Shown here in pieces: positions 31,334 through 42,985 of a stretch of 64,000 bases of DNA. Source of the DNA: Glycine soja (Eukaryota; Streptophyta; Magnoliopsida; Fabales; Fabaceae); assembly GCF_004193775.1 (NCBI RefSeq), contig NC_041002.1, positions 9,522,485-9,586,484 of the forward strand, read 5' to 3'. Made by a program: the position numbers and the translations under genes. The notes below the pieces were generated by a model. The model was not told the DNA's origin. It did not search any database and worked only from the letters and a program-made list of their open reading frames with translations. The first letter of the stretch is position 1; every line of letters begins with the position of its first letter.

Positions 31334-32698
31334 TGGATCACGCATTTGGCCCTCTAATTCCCAGGTGGCATCCTCGCCCGAAGCACTTCCCCATACTACT
31401 TTGACCAAGGAAATCTCTTTCCCCCTTAGTTGCTTAACCATACGATCATCGATTCTCAGTGGTAGTGTTTCATATGTCAAGTTGTCTTTCACTTGGATGT
31501 TGTCCAACTCGATCACATGCGACATATCATGAACATATTTTCTGAGCTGAGAGATATGGAAGACACTATGGATATTTGAGAGAGATGGTGGCAAGGCCAC
31601 TTGATACACAACTAGGCCAACACACTTTAGGATTTCAAAGGGACCAATGAATCTAGGTGTGAGCTTATGGGACTTCAACGCCCTACCAGCCTCAATCCAT
31701 GGAGTGACTCTCAGAAATACATGATCACCTACAACAAATTCAAGGTCATTTCTTCTCCTATCATAGTAGCTCTTCTGCCTACTCTGGGCTGCTCTCATCC
31801 TTTCTTGGATCAACTGGACCTTTTCAGTGGTCTGCTGAACCACCTCAGGTCCTAAGGCAATGCTCTCACCGGGATCTACCCAACATAGAGGTGTCCTACA
31901 TCTCCTACCATACAATGCCTCATAAAGCACCATACTTATACTGGAGTGAAAACTATTGTTGTATGTAAATTCTATCAAATGTAAGAAACTATCCCAACTA
32001 CCCCTCTACTCTAACACACAGGCTCTCATGAGGTCCTCTAAGGATTGGATGGTGTGCTCGATCTGGCCGTTAGTCTGTGGGTGGTAAGCAGAACTCAACT
32101 TAAGTTTGGTCCCTAAGGCTTTATGAAGACTCTCCCAAAATCTAGAAGTAAATTTGGGATCTCTATCAGAGACTATGCTAAAAGGAACCCCGTGTAGTCT
32201 AACTATCTCACTGACGTACAAGCTAGTCAACCTCTCTAAGGAATATCTGATGTTAATTGGGATAAAGTGAGCAGATTTGGTCAACCTGTCTACAATAACC
32301 CAAATGGAATCTAAACCTTTGGGGGTCCTAGGTAACCCCACCACGAAATCCATGGAGATGCTATCCCACTTACACTCAGGTATCTCTAAAGGTTGCAACT
32401 TCCCTGAAGGCTTTTGGTGTTCTATCTTAACTTTATGACACACTAGGCATGCAAGGACAAACTCATTAACTTCTCTCTTCATACCCAGCCACCAAAACAT
32501 CTGCCTAAGGTCCTGGTACATCTTAGTCGCTGCCGGGTGGATACTCAGACTACTTCTATGGCCCTCTTCCAAGATCGTTCTCCTAAGCTTGGGTACACTA
32601 GGAACACAAACCCTATCTTGAAATCTCAAGACTCCATCAGGCCCAACTCTAAACCTACTCTCTCTCTTTGCAACTATGGACTCTAACTGGGCTGACAA
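31334..32698 (-). pseudogene. pol: G2 integrase with C-terminal chromodomain
   Basis: Integrase of a chromovirus. It holds zinc-binding residues ([18 protein letters not shown]), catalytic D (SMDFVVGLP), D (IVSDRDPKF) and the region of E ([10 protein letters not shown]), a stop near 32004, and then the C-terminal domain (RRRNDLEFVVGDHVFLRV, LTPRFIGPFEI). The last 45 codons, to 31334, form a chromodomain (IDDRMVKQLRGKEISLVKV, WELEGQMRDPYP), which in this group guides insertion to modified histones. The frame closes beyond C2, at 17518-17478. It is nearly intact over 450 codons. Confidence 0.9.
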
Positions 32699-32741
32699 GA
32701 ATAGGTTAGACTTCTAACCCTCACGGATGTCACTCAAGAGT

Positions 32742-34290
32742 TCACTGGTGACTCATACCCAACTTAATGCTACCAGAGGTGATCTCACATGCGAAACTCA
32801 TGTCTCTAAACTGCTCTAAGAGGTCTAACTCTCTAGCCATCAAAGCAGACATTTGAAGGGATTTCCTACTCAAGGCATCAGCTACTACATTGGCTTTACC
32901 TGGGTGATAACTAAGCTCAAAATCGTAATCCTTAAGGAACTCTAACCATCTCCTCTGCTTCATGTTAAGCTCTTTTTGATCAAACAAATATCTAAGGCTC
33001 TTATGGTCACTAAACACCTCAAATTTAGATCCATAAAGGTAATGCCTCCAAAGCTTAAGAGCAAAAACTATGGTTACAAACTCAAGATCCTGTGTGGGGT
33101 AATTCCTTTCATGTATCTTGAACTGTTGAGAAGCATAGGTCACTACCTATCCTCGCTGCATAAGCACTCCTCCCAAAACCATCTTGGATGCATCATAGTA
33201 CACCACAAAGGATTCACTCGGGTCAGGTAACATTAAAATTGGTGCAGTGGTCAACCTTTCCTAAAGGGTACAAAAACTACTCTTACACTGGGCATCCCAC
33301 ACAAAAACTTGACCCTTACGAGTAAGCTTAGTCAAAGGTAAGGCTAGCTTAGAAAAACCCTCTATGAATCTACAGTAATATCCTGCTAAACCAAGGAAAC
33401 TCCTAATCTCAAACACTGACTTAGGACTCTCCCAACTCATCACCGCCTCTACCTTGGAAGGATCTACTGCTATCCCTCCCCTGGATATAACATGTCCTAA
33501 GAAGCTCACCTCCTCTAGCCAAAAATCACACTTGGACAACTTAGCATACATTCTATTGTCTTTGAGGGTTTGCAACATAACTCTCAGATGCTCCTCATGT
33601 TCCTTTCTTATCTTAGAATACACCAAGATATCATCTATGAAGACTACTACAAAACTATCTAGGTAGGGGTGAAAGATCATATTCATATAATCCACGAACA
33701 CACCAGGGGCATTGGTCACACCAAAAGGCATAACCAAGTACTCATAATGGCTGTAACGGGTCCTATAGGTAGTCTTCGGAACATCTTCAGGCTTCACTCT
33801 AATTTGGTGGTAACCTGACCTAAGATCTATCTTACTAAACACACAAGCCCCTACTAATTGGTCCATTAGTTCATCTATCCAAGGCAAAGGGTACCTATTG
33901 TTAATCGTTACCTTATTCAACTGACGATAATCTACACATAGCCTCATTGTCCCATCCTTCTTCTTAACTAACAACACCGGCGCTCCCCAAGGTGACACAC
34001 TAGGCCGCACAAACTGTTTCTCTAAGAGTTCCTCTAACTGTTTCTTAAGCTCACTCAACTCTACAGGGGACATCCTATAAGGTGCTATGGATATGGGTCC
34101 AGACCTTTCTCTCAAGTGGTAATCCCGACACCTCGTCAAACACCTCTGGAAACTCTCTCACCAATGGTATATCACTCACAGGGGTTTTGGTCTCGACACT
34201 CATACTAGCTAAGATCATGTATACTCGTGCATCCTCCCTCAAAGATGCCTTAACTTGGTTAGCAAACAAAAACATATCACCTTCACTCAC
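32742..34290 (-). pseudogene. pol: G2 reverse transcriptase and RNase H
   Basis: The RT blocks are all visible: [11 protein letters not shown] (near 34155), the frame 34139-33261 with [46 protein letters not shown] and the catalytic FIDDILVYS, then FLGHVIS and the connection domain. RNase H is seen at about 33220-32742 (YYDASK near 33205, [37 protein letters not shown]). Stops lie near 34075, 33260, 33145 and 32741 and a frameshift near 34140. It was a Tekay/Del-type polymerase; it is now dead. Confidence 0.9.
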
Positions 34291-34299
34291 ACCAGACTC

Positions 34300-35054
34300 A
34301 GGAAAGACAACAGATCTCTCAAAAACAATTTAATAAGACGTGATTGGAAGATAACCAGTCTATACCAAGAATAACATCAATCTGACCCTACGGTAAAACA
34401 ACTAAATCAATTAGAAATTGTCTATTAGAAATTCAGACAAGACATTGCAAGCACACATCAAAAGTTAAAATAGACCCACTAGTAGGTGTATTGACAATCA
34501 AGTCAAATTTCAAGGAAGACACAGGTAAGGCAAGTTTTTCAACACAGACACGAGAAATAAATGAATGGGTCGCACCTGAATCATATAATACAACCAAGGG
34601 AACTTGACTTATGAAACACATACCTTGAATGAGATCATCAGACTTTGCAGCATCAGCACCACTAAGAGCAAACACTCTCCCTGTGGTCCTTGGTCGTCTG
34701 CTCTGGTTATTCAGACTTCCACTCCTCAGATGTGGGCAACTAGTACTGAGGTGGCCCTTACCTCTGTAGTTGAAACAAGTCACGTCACTATCTAGGCACT
34801 CACGAGCAAAATGACTCATCTTACCACACTTACCACATCGGGTTGGCATAGCAGGTGTAGCAAGAGCACCACTACCACCACCTCTACCAGCAGGCTGAGA
34901 CACTCTGTTAACTGGCTGAGAACTCCCGGGAGGGGCAGAATATGGCTTAGCACGACTGTGAGTCATAGGCTTCTTTTCTTTCCCATGACTAGCATTGGCA
35001 TTCCTGTAAAATGCAACCTTCTCCCGTTGATCTTCGTCAAAGATCCTACACATG
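34300..35054 (-). pseudogene. gag-pro: G2 gag C-terminus (zinc knuckles) and protease
   Basis: After leaving out G3, gag resumes at 35054 with CRIFDEDQREKV. Two zinc knuckles follow: CGKCGKMSHFAREC (intact CCHC) and CFNYRGKGHLSTSC, in which the second Cys is Tyr. The aspartic protease begins with VVLYDSGATHSFIS near 34580; a stop occurs at 34433 and the later part (LGIDWLSS near 34360) continues in the same region. The domain order is the one normal for chromoviruses. Confidence 0.88.
35050..35054. repeat. Target-site duplication of G3 (left)
   Basis: ACATG, repeated exactly at 48435-48439. Confidence 0.93.
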
Positions 35055-36183
35055 TGTTTGACGGCTGGCAAGTGCACCGGATTGCGCAAGTAGTATAAAA
35101 CAGTAAGCGAATACCGAGTATCGAACTCTCGGGGAACTTGTTTTACTTGGAAAAGTTGTGGTTTAGTAAATAGGTGTCTTGTGATAAAAGGTTGGTGTAT
35201 GGTATGAACAAGTATGTAAACTAAACTATTCAAAAGCAAGTAGAGGTGAGTAGCGGTGTGTAAAGACAGATAGACAACTTGTTGGTCTTCATACACGGTG
35301 GACTGATGTTATTAAGGATGTTCTCTACCTAACAATGTTCATCTGTTCTATGTTGTCTCCTGGACTACTAAACCCCGATGTCTCGCGCATGTTTAGCCTA
35401 ATCCTAATCAAGTGTCGTCCTCAGATGTGTCTTGTTGGACTAAACTTAACCAGAACCGCATTAAGACATAACATACCAAAAACTAAGTTATTGTACTCGA
35501 TGTCTCATGAAAATACGATAAGCTAGTCCCATCCTATCAAGTTTTAAGGATCAAACCATTTCCCAATGTGAGTGACCCTGACTAAGCATGTAATTACATG
35601 ATCAAGGCAAAGGCACACTAGAATTGAGTATTGATAGCACAATGAGCACATAAAACATCATTAGATAAATATGAAAGTATTTACATCAAGTACCCCATAG
35701 GAAGAACCAACTGAGGATTTAGCTCTCCATAGCAGGGAAGCTTCTTTTACAACAATTAAAAAAATGAAGATGGTGAAGATAGGCTCGCTTAGCGCACGTA
35801 AGTGACTTCTGGCTTAGCGCTAGTTACGCTCACTCAGCCTGGAGGTGAAGATGGTGCACTTAGCGAGTTGGCTTTCACTCAGCGCCTCTATACAACTCAT
35901 CCTTCTTCCAGAATTTCCATGCGCTTAGTGGATGATGCGCTTAGCCAGAAGATGAGTGGCTGAGCGAGTTCATGAAATCTGCACTTCACCAATCTTGCCT
36001 ATTTTACCTAAAATTGAAGTGGAATGATCATTAAATACACAAAATTGGGATACTAAAGTATCTATTACTTAAATTATCAAAAAGTAATTACAATACTACC
36101 AAAAACAACTATACATGGGAGGAGTTGTATACAATTTACAACAGTTTTTTTACACAAAAGTTAGTCGTATTGACTGACTAACA
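35055..36183 (-). repeat. G3 3' LTR (1129 bp, shortened)
   Basis: Collinear with 47056-48434 but missing about 220 bases (corresponding to about 47770-47995) and a smaller segment near 35925. The TATA box of the other copy is mutated here (TGTAAAAG). It contains part of the GCTTAGCG cluster (35785-35965). Confidence 0.9.
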
Positions 36184-37501
36184 AACTCACCCAAATTTAT
36201 AGCTTTGCTTGTCCTCAAGCAAATAAAGAACAACTCACTGGTCCCCAAGTGACAAAACATGCAGTGATTATGTACAAAGGTGTGTGATTCACAAAATATT
36301 AATTACATGATAACAAATGAAACAAAAATGTTATTATCAATTGTGTTTCACAAAGCATGCAATTATTCAAAGAGAAGAACATAATGTATGCAATACAATT
36401 AGATGAAGTTAGGCACGAGACAGATATCAAGGAAAGTAGCTTAAACCAAAGTCTCACGGTTACTGTTTCACTCAAGCTCAAGTGTTTAGGCTATTAAGCA
36501 ATAACAACCAGCAAGAGTTCTAATCTTTGTACTTCATCTCATGTCATAAAGTCATAAATACATTAATAGAATCAGAAGGACTTTCAGAGGCTTGTAGTGA
36601 GGCTTGGCTACAAGAATTATTGGTTTTTCTAGGATTCAAAGGCTTAAATTCTAAGAGAGCATAGATCCTAGACTCACCCAATTTATTCCTTTTCCATTAA
36701 TTTAGCCCACTCACTTGCCTTGCACTTGGCCTTATTACAACAACACACTCTCTCTTTATTTTCATTTTACTCTCTCTTTCTCTCTGTCTCTTTTGAACAC
36801 ATAAAACTTATTTGTTGTGTGTGCTGATGTGTCTTACCCTTTTCACTTCACATCTCAACTAACTCCCCCAAATTTGGGGCAAATTGCCTTGAACCATATG
36901 CTCTCCTAGAACCTAAGCAAGGTAGATGGAGATATCCATTCAAGTTCAGGGTTCGATTTGAAAATTCAATTTAGCTCAGAAAGGGTGGAAAGGATACAAT
37001 TATAATTTAAGGTAAGCCTTATGGTCAAGTAGTTTAAAAATAGAACAATGGCCTTCATCACTTTGAAACTTATGCATTTCATTCTAAAATTCAGAGATTG
37101 ATACAAAAACTATTGCTCAATGCTAGTCGTTCACTCACAATTTAAGATCACACTCTCACTGGGTTATGCTTCAAGCTTTTTTGTCTCAATCAATCTGTCT
37201 ATTGACAAACATTTCTAATTGCAAGCTTACATTCTTATTCTTTCTTTGTCTAGCTTACACACTTGCTCAAACTTATGATAAAACATAAGCTTCATTCCAA
37301 TCATGCATTCAATCCACAATCACTATTTCAAAACTATACCAAAATTTCAATTTCAAGGAGTCAAGTTAAACTGTTCTATATGCATCAGGACTTGCATACT
37401 ACTATCCACAATCAAAAAAGTATAAACCCATATCACAACAAAAAGTGTACTAAAGGCATAATTATAATAATCATAATTGTCATCAAAACAAAAGCAGGAA
37501 T
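36184..37501. other. G3 3' untranslated region, no gene
   Basis: A/T-rich text without convincing coding sequence. Next to the LTR stands 'tatagctttgcttgtcctcaagcaaat' type sequence, closely similar to the equivalent place in G4 (56175-56205), which suggests a conserved 3' signal of this lineage. Confidence 0.6.
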
Positions 37502-38187
37502 TTAAAATTCCTGTGACAGGTCCTGTGATTGAGTATCCTCATCCTGATTGTCCTCCTCATCTGTAAGATGTAGCACAGGAGTTGTCGGAGGAGTGGTAGT
37601 CAATCCCAGGACTAGTGTAGAAGGGTCCTCTGGAAAATCAAGTAATGGTGTAGACGGGTCTACTGGCATCTCATGCACTAGTGTAGGAGGGTCTGCTGGC
37701 TACTGAAGAGAAGATTGATCCACCACTGGAGAGGGTGGATTTGGTGAAATCTTTGGTGATCTTTCTGGAGTAGCAGCCTCCTGCCTTACCTGTGTCTCAC
37801 CTGCTTCAAAAATAAATGGCTCAGGGATGGTGGCCTCAGAAGATGCATCATGTACCTGCTGAGGTACCTGAGCACTGGGACCCCCACCTTTTCTCTCGAG
37901 AGAAGGCAGGGTTCCTGGCCAGGGTACCTTCTCCATGAACTGTTACATTGTCAGAAAGGATCCTAGAGGAGCTACAACCTGCAAGCTTTGCATTAACAAA
38001 ATTTGTCCTTGATGAAGACTCTAAAGCATGGATTCAAAGCGCTAAGAGTCTTGAGTAGATGGGCCTGGAGGAGCTGGTGTAGGAGTAGTAGAAGTGGAAG
38101 GAGCTGGTGGAGTAGAAGAAGAAGGAACATCAGCTGGTCAAGCCCATACCTTCCTTGCCCCTCTGAAGTTAACTGTCAGATCATCCA
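37502..38187 (-). pseudogene. Extra ORF of G3, C-terminal part
   Basis: Continuation, beyond C4, of the gene that starts at 42985. It reads VDDLTVNFRGARKVW, then a Pro/Ser/Thr-rich linker (TPPAPSTSTTPTPAPPGPST), a short conserved stretch (LHQGQILLMQSLQVVAPLG) and a long acidic, Pro-rich tail that ends at a TAA near 37504-37502. Stops occur in several places, among them near 37700. The low-complexity tail suggests a disordered region. Confidence 0.6.
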
Positions 38188-38192
38188 CATTC
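38188..38192. repeat. Target-site duplication of C4 (left)
   Basis: CATTC, repeated exactly at 42160-42164. Confidence 0.93.
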
Positions 38193-38627
38193 TGTGGAAG
38201 CAAGACTACAAGAGATTTTGATGATGCCAACAGTCAAGTGTTCTTCATGGATAATTCAAGTGAACTTCAAGAAATCCAAGAGATACAAGTTACATCTACA
38301 AGTTAGATTCTCAAGTTGGAAGTAGAAGTTACTGGAAGTTGGAAGTTAGAAGTGAAAGTTATTGGAAGTTGAAAGTTGAAAATGGAAGTTGGAAGTTAGA
38401 AGAAGTTGAAGTTGGAAGTGGAAGTTGTGTAATCGATTATAGTGAGTTGGTAATAGATTACCAGTATTTAAAAATTCAAATTTCAAATGTGAAGAGTCAT
38501 AACTCTTCAGAAGTAATTGTATAATCGATTACACCATTATGGTAATTGATTACCAGTAAGGATTTTCAAAAAATATTCCCAACAGTCACATCTTTTCATT
38601 TGAATTTTAAATGGTCATCAAAGGCCT

Positions 38628-38635
38628 ATATATAT
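38628..38635 (+). promoter_or_regulatory. TATA box in C4 5' LTR
   Basis: TATATATA in 'ggcctatatatatgtgtgac'; the same place in the 3' LTR reads 'ggcctatatatgtgtgtgac' (near 41434). Confidence 0.65.
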
Positions 38636-38662
38636 GTGTGACTTGGGAACGAAAAGAAAAAT

Positions 38663-38840
38663 GAGAGTTTTGCTTGTCCAAAATGTTTTATCCTCTCAAA
38701 AGATTATGAGAGTTTTGCTTGTGCAAAATGTCTTATCCTCTCAAAAGATTAAGAGAGTTTTTGAATGCCCAAAAAGTTTTATCCTCTCAAATCATTAAGA
38801 GAGTTTTTCACTGAGTTCAAAGTTCTTATCCTCTCAAATA
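38663..38840. repeat. Tandem GAGAG...CTCTC hairpin array, C4 5' LTR
   Basis: Four units of about 50-55 bases. Each opens GAGAGTTTT and closes TTATCCTCTC, so each unit can fold with a GAGAG/CTCTC stem; in the first two a second TTTTG/CAAAA stem lies inside. Repeated at about 41471-41648 in the 3' LTR. Confidence 0.82.
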
Positions 38841-39353
38841 CAAATCATCTTATCTTCACAATTCCTTGGCTAAACACTTGTGAAATTCAATAAGGAATTG
38901 AGTGCTTCATTGTAAAGATATATCTCTTTCAAGAGAGATTATCTTCTTCTTCCTCTCTTTCAAATCAAAGGGCTAAGAGACTGAGAGTCTCTTGTTGTAA
39001 GACATATGATCACAAAGGAAGGGATTTCCTTGTGTGTTTAAGAAGTTGTAAAGGATTTACAAGATAGTGGAACTCCCAAGCGGGTTTCGTGGGAACTGGA
39101 CGTAGGCAACAGACTTTGCCGAACCAGTATAAAACTGAATTTGCATTCTCTCTTCCCTCAAAATCCTTTACTTATTGTTGTTTATCATTTCTGTTCAGTA
39201 AGTTTAATTTGAATTATTATTTAGTAATTCATTTTAAAAGGAATCTTGGGACTTGGGTTAAAAGATGTATAGAAATTTTAATTGGGGAATAGTTTGTGAA
39301 ATCTTAATTCAACCCCCTCTTCTTAAGATTTCTGAGGCCACTTGGTGAACAAG

Positions 39354-39365
39354 TTGTATCAGAGC
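39354..39365 (+). other. C4 primer-binding site
   Basis: TTGTATCAGAGC, one mismatch to the initiator-Met site, two bases after the LTR. Confidence 0.85.
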
Positions 39366-39401
39366 TTCATTCTTGTATAAAGCTTAGAAGCTTCAAGAAT
39401 T

Positions 39402-40556
39402 ATGGCCTCATTAAACTACTTGTTCGCCGAAGGCAATTCAATTAATAGGCCTCCCATTTTTAATGGAGTGGGTTACCACTGTTGGAAAACCTGCATGCAA
39501 ATTTTTATAGAGGCTATAGATTTAAGCATTTGGGAAGCCATTGAAATAAGACCTTGGCTGGAAATACAACAATAGAAAAGCCTAGAAAAGAGTGGACTGA
39601 GGAAGAAAGAAGATTAGTGCAGCTTAATTTGAAGGCATCTTTCTTGGATATTCATTGCAAAGTAAGGCATATAGAGTATATAACAAAAGAACTATGATTA
39701 TTGAAGAATCTATTCATGTTTCTTTTGATGAGTCTAATTCTATTCTTCCAAGAAAGGATATTCTAGATGACATTTCAGATTCCTTAGAAGAAATGCACAT
39801 TCATGGAAAAGATTCTATAGGAAAATGAGAAGGAAGCAATAAGGATTTTCAAGTTGATGAAACCAAAACAAATTATGATCTTCCAAGAGAATGGAAAGCT
39901 TGTAGAGATCATCCCCATGACAACATCATTGGTGATATCTCAAAAGGGCTAACAACTAGACATTCTCTTAAAGATATATGTGATAATATGGCTTTTGTTT
40001 CAATGATTGAACCTAAAAATTTAAAAGAATCCATAATAGATGAACATTGGATAGTAGCCATGCAAGAAGAATTAAATTAGTTTGAAAGAAACAATGTTTG
40101 GGAACTAGTTGAAAAACCAGAAAGAGCACAAGTGGGACATGTCAATTTATTGGATCTACTCTTGTATCATTGCATAGTAAGAAACAAAATAGTGTTGCTT
40201 TATCTACTGCTGAAGCGGAATATATTTCTGTTGGCAGTAATTGTTCCCAAATTTTATGGATGAAGCAACAACTATCCGACTATGGAATCCTTCTTGATCA
40301 TATACCCATTAGGTGTGATAATACAAGTGCAATCAATCTATCCAAAAATCCAGTACAACACTCTGGAACCAAGCATATAGAAATTAGGCACCATTTCTTA
40401 AGAGATCATGTTTTGAAGGGAGATTGTGTTCTAAAATTTGTTGATACAAAGAATCAGCTTGCTGATGTCTTTACAAAACCTCTCCCTAAGGAAACATTAT
40501 TTGCCATTAGGAGAGAATTAGGCCTCTTAGATGTTAGTGATCTAAATAAGGATTGA
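39402..40556 (+). pseudogene. gag-pol: C4 gag-pol remnant with two internal deletions
   Basis: The ATG at 39402 opens gag (MASLNYLFAEGNSINRPP, YHYWKTCMQIFIEAIDLSIW) for about 80 codons. Near 39645 the text jumps into the region upstream of RT ([62 protein letters not shown]). It jumps again near 40115, after [11 protein letters not shown], into RNase H (SKKQNSVALSTAEAEYISV, KHIEIRHHFLRDHVLKG, NQLADVFTKPL), which stays open from 40170 to the stop at 40556. Protease, integrase core and RT palm are gone. Confidence 0.88.
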
Positions 40557-40830
40557 TTGGTTGATTGAAACATTTGTGTTTAATGATTGATTGAATTTGA
40601 TTGTGTTTAAATGATTGTGTTTGATTATTCTGTTTGATTGTGTTTAATGATTATGCTTGATTGAATTTGATTGTGTTTAAATGTTTGTGTTTGATTGTGT
40701 TTAATGATTGTGCTTGATTGACTTTGATTGTAAAGTGTTTGACTGTGTTTGCTTGAGTTTGATGATGTTTTGCTTGATTGCTAGTAAATACTTGTTAGTA
40801 TGACTGATTGATAGAGTTTGATGATGTTTT
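40557..40830. repeat. TGTTTGATTG-rich low-complexity tract
   Basis: Irregular repetition of 'tgattg', 'tgtttgattg' and 'tgtttaatgattg' just after the RNase H stop; non-coding 3' region of C4. Confidence 0.8.
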
Positions 40831-41060
40831 CAGACATAGCCATAGGTACTTTTTAGGTGAAAAGCCTTGACTGGTATTTTAGATCTCCATGCACTTTGGC
40901 CTTTTGATGTTGCCAACGGGGGAGAGAAACAGGCTTAGAAATCAAGAGATAAATTTCAGAAAAATTAGGTATAATCTCCAAAAGAAATGGGGAGTATGGG
41001 ATGAGTGAATATTCTATCAAACTTGTATATACTATCTTAATTTCAGGAGTTGTCATCATC

Positions 41061-41073
41061 AAAAAGGGGAAGA
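41061..41073 (+). other. C4 polypurine tract
   Basis: AAAAAGGGGAAGA immediately upstream of the 3' LTR. Confidence 0.85.
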
Positions 41074-41074
41074 T

Positions 41075-42159
41075 TGTGGAAGCAAGACTACAAGAGATTT
41101 TGATGTTGCCAACTGTCAAGTGTTCTTCATGGATAATTCAAGTGAACTTCAAGAAATCCAAGAGATACAAGTTACATCTACAAGTTAGATTCTCAAGTTT
41201 GAAGTAGAAGTTACTGGAAGTTGGAAGTGGAAGTTGTGTAATCGATTACAGTTAGTTGATAATCGATTACTAGTATTTAAAAATTCAAATTTCAAATGTG
41301 AAGAGTCATAACTCTTAGGAAGTAACTGTGTAATCGATTACACCATTATGGTAATTGATTACCAGTAAGGATTTTTGAAAAATATTCCCAACAGTCACAT
41401 CTTTTAATTTGAATTTTAAATGGCCATCAAAGGCCTATATATGTGTGTGACTTGGGAACAAAAAGAAAAATGAGAGTTTTGCTTGTCCAAAATGTTTTAT
41501 CCTCTCAAAAGATTATGAGAGTTTTGCTTGTGCAAAATGTCTTATCCTCTCAAAAGATTAAGAGAGTTTTTGAATGCCCAAAAAGTTTTATCCTCTCAAA
41601 TCATTAAGAAAGTTTTTCACTGAGTTCAAAGTTCTTATCCTCTCAAATACAAATCATCTTATCTTCGCAATTCCTTGGCCAAACACTTGTGAAATTCAAT
41701 AAGGAATTGAGTTCTTCATTGTAAACGTCTATCTCTTTCAAGAGAGATTATCTTCTTCTTCCTCTCTTTCAAATAAAAGGACTAAGAGACTGAGAGTCTC
41801 TTGTTCTAAGGCATCTGAACACAAAGGAAGGGACGTCCTTGTGTGTTTCAGAAGTTGTAAAGGATTTACAAGATAGTGGAACTATCAAGCGAGTTTCTTG
41901 GGGACTGGACGCAGGCAACAGACTTTGCCGAACCAGTATAAAATTGTGTTTGCAGTCTCTCTTCCCTCAAACTCTTCTACTTATTGTTGTTTATCATTTA
42001 TGGTTAGTAAGTTTAATTTGAATTGTTATTTAGTAATTCATTTTAAAAGGAATCTTGGGACTTGGGTTAAAAACTATATAGAAATTTTAATTGGGGAATA
42101 GTTTGCAAAATCTTAATTCAACCCCCGTTCTTAAGATTTCTGAGGCCACTTGATTAACA
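41075..42159 (+). repeat. C4 3' LTR
   Basis: TGTGGAAGCAAG to GATTAACA, 1085 bp, very similar to 38193-39351 but lacking about 60 bases of a GGAAGTTGGAAGT-type repeat (compare 38335-38410). Confidence 0.92.
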
Positions 42160-42164
42160 CATTC
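42160..42164. repeat. Target-site duplication of C4 (right)
   Basis: CATTC, identical to 38188-38192. Confidence 0.93.
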
Positions 42165-42985
42165 CAACAGTTTTTCTTAATGTAGGCCAAGTTGATTGCC
42201 GGGCTCAGGCTCTCATAAGTCATACTGTCAGAGATAACTCCTCTAGCTCTGCATAGGGCAATGTTCAAGGCTGGAAATCCGAGCCTAGAGGAGTTACTCT
42301 GAGCAATAGAAGAAATCTGACCTGAGATAAGGGCTCTGATGTTCATGTCCATGTTAGACACCAAGCCATAGACCAACCTAGCTATATCCATATTCAAATC
42401 TGAGGTGTGGGATGTGGGAGCTAGGTTGGAGTAAGAGAAGACACTCCATGTCTGGGCCAGTGTCATCAGATCTTTTATGAGAAGTTTCCATGGTTGGCCC
42501 TCAGCATTCAAAACAAACCCCTTGCGGTGAATACAAAGCCTGGCTTCAATCTCCTGGTGGTTAGTCCTCAACCTGCAAAATCTAGAGTAGGTGGGTAAAG
42601 ATTCCCCCTCCTCTAACACCACTGGAGTCTGAAGAAATTCATTCAGCCTGTCTGCATCGATCTTAATCAGATGTCCTCTTACTCTAGCTTGTTTAGGAGC
42701 TTGGTCCTCTGGGCTGTATAGATTAGGATAAAACTCTTTCACCACAGCTACATCTATGCTTCCATCTTGGAGGTTGGTGAGGCGTTTGTGTAGATTACAC
42801 CTCTCCAACTCCACCTTGAACTCGTCAAACTCAGTATGATAAAGCTTCACATTTCTCTCCGGAAGAATATTCCGGCCGAGAATGTTGTTAGTGTATCTAT
42901 TCCAAGCTTCCAAAGATTGGAATCACCTGGTATCATACAGAGTTATGGGTCTAGAAGCAGTGCTCTTCCTCTTCCTGGATGCCAT
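42165..42985 (-). pseudogene. Extra ORF of G3, N-terminal part, 'putative plant transposon protein'-like
   Basis: The ATG at 42985-42983 follows directly on a strong splice acceptor (a T tract ending ATCGTAG) and gives MASRKRKSTASRPITLYDTR. An in-frame TGA that looks like a changed CGA (Arg) comes next, then about 260 open codons: VVKEFYPNL, the 'VRG' strand (ARVRGHLIKIDADRLNEFLQ), RFCRLRTNHQEIEARLC, LMTLAQTWSVFSYSNLAPTS and INLAYIKKNCWN. This is the layout of the plant transposon-protein domain found near retroelements and Mutator-like elements in plants. The basic KRKS start may be a nuclear signal. C4 interrupts the gene after the conserved domain. It is distantly similar in plan, not in detail, to the ORFs of C2 and C3. 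Confidence 0.72.

Larger units (their letters stand above)
38193..39351 (+). repeat. C4 5' LTR
   Basis: TGTGGAAGCAAG to GGTGAACA, 1159 bp. Palindrome pairs lie at 38429/38450 and 38521/38542 (21 bases apart, with single-base changes), a TATA box at about 38628-38635 and a tandem hairpin array at 38663-38840. Confidence 0.92.
38193..42159 (+). mobile_element. C4: deleted Sire-type copia element, plus strand
   Basis: 3967 bp, LTRs 38193-39351 and 41075-42159, perfect TSD CATTC, a primer-binding site at 39354-39365 (one mismatch) and a polypurine tract at 41061-41073. The interior, 1.7 kb, holds the first 80 or so codons of gag, a stretch of the integrase-RT linker and RNase H, joined by two large deletions. 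The LTR is of a different subfamily from C1-C3 but has the same order of parts: palindrome pairs, TATA box, hairpin array. It is the only nested retroelement here on the plus strand. Confidence 0.92.

Noticed and set aside
35055..35296. Upstream extension of the G2 gag open frame
   Set aside because: From 35055 rightwards the sequence is the G3 LTR; the apparent N-terminus is chance read-through. The true upstream gag is at 48440-48971.
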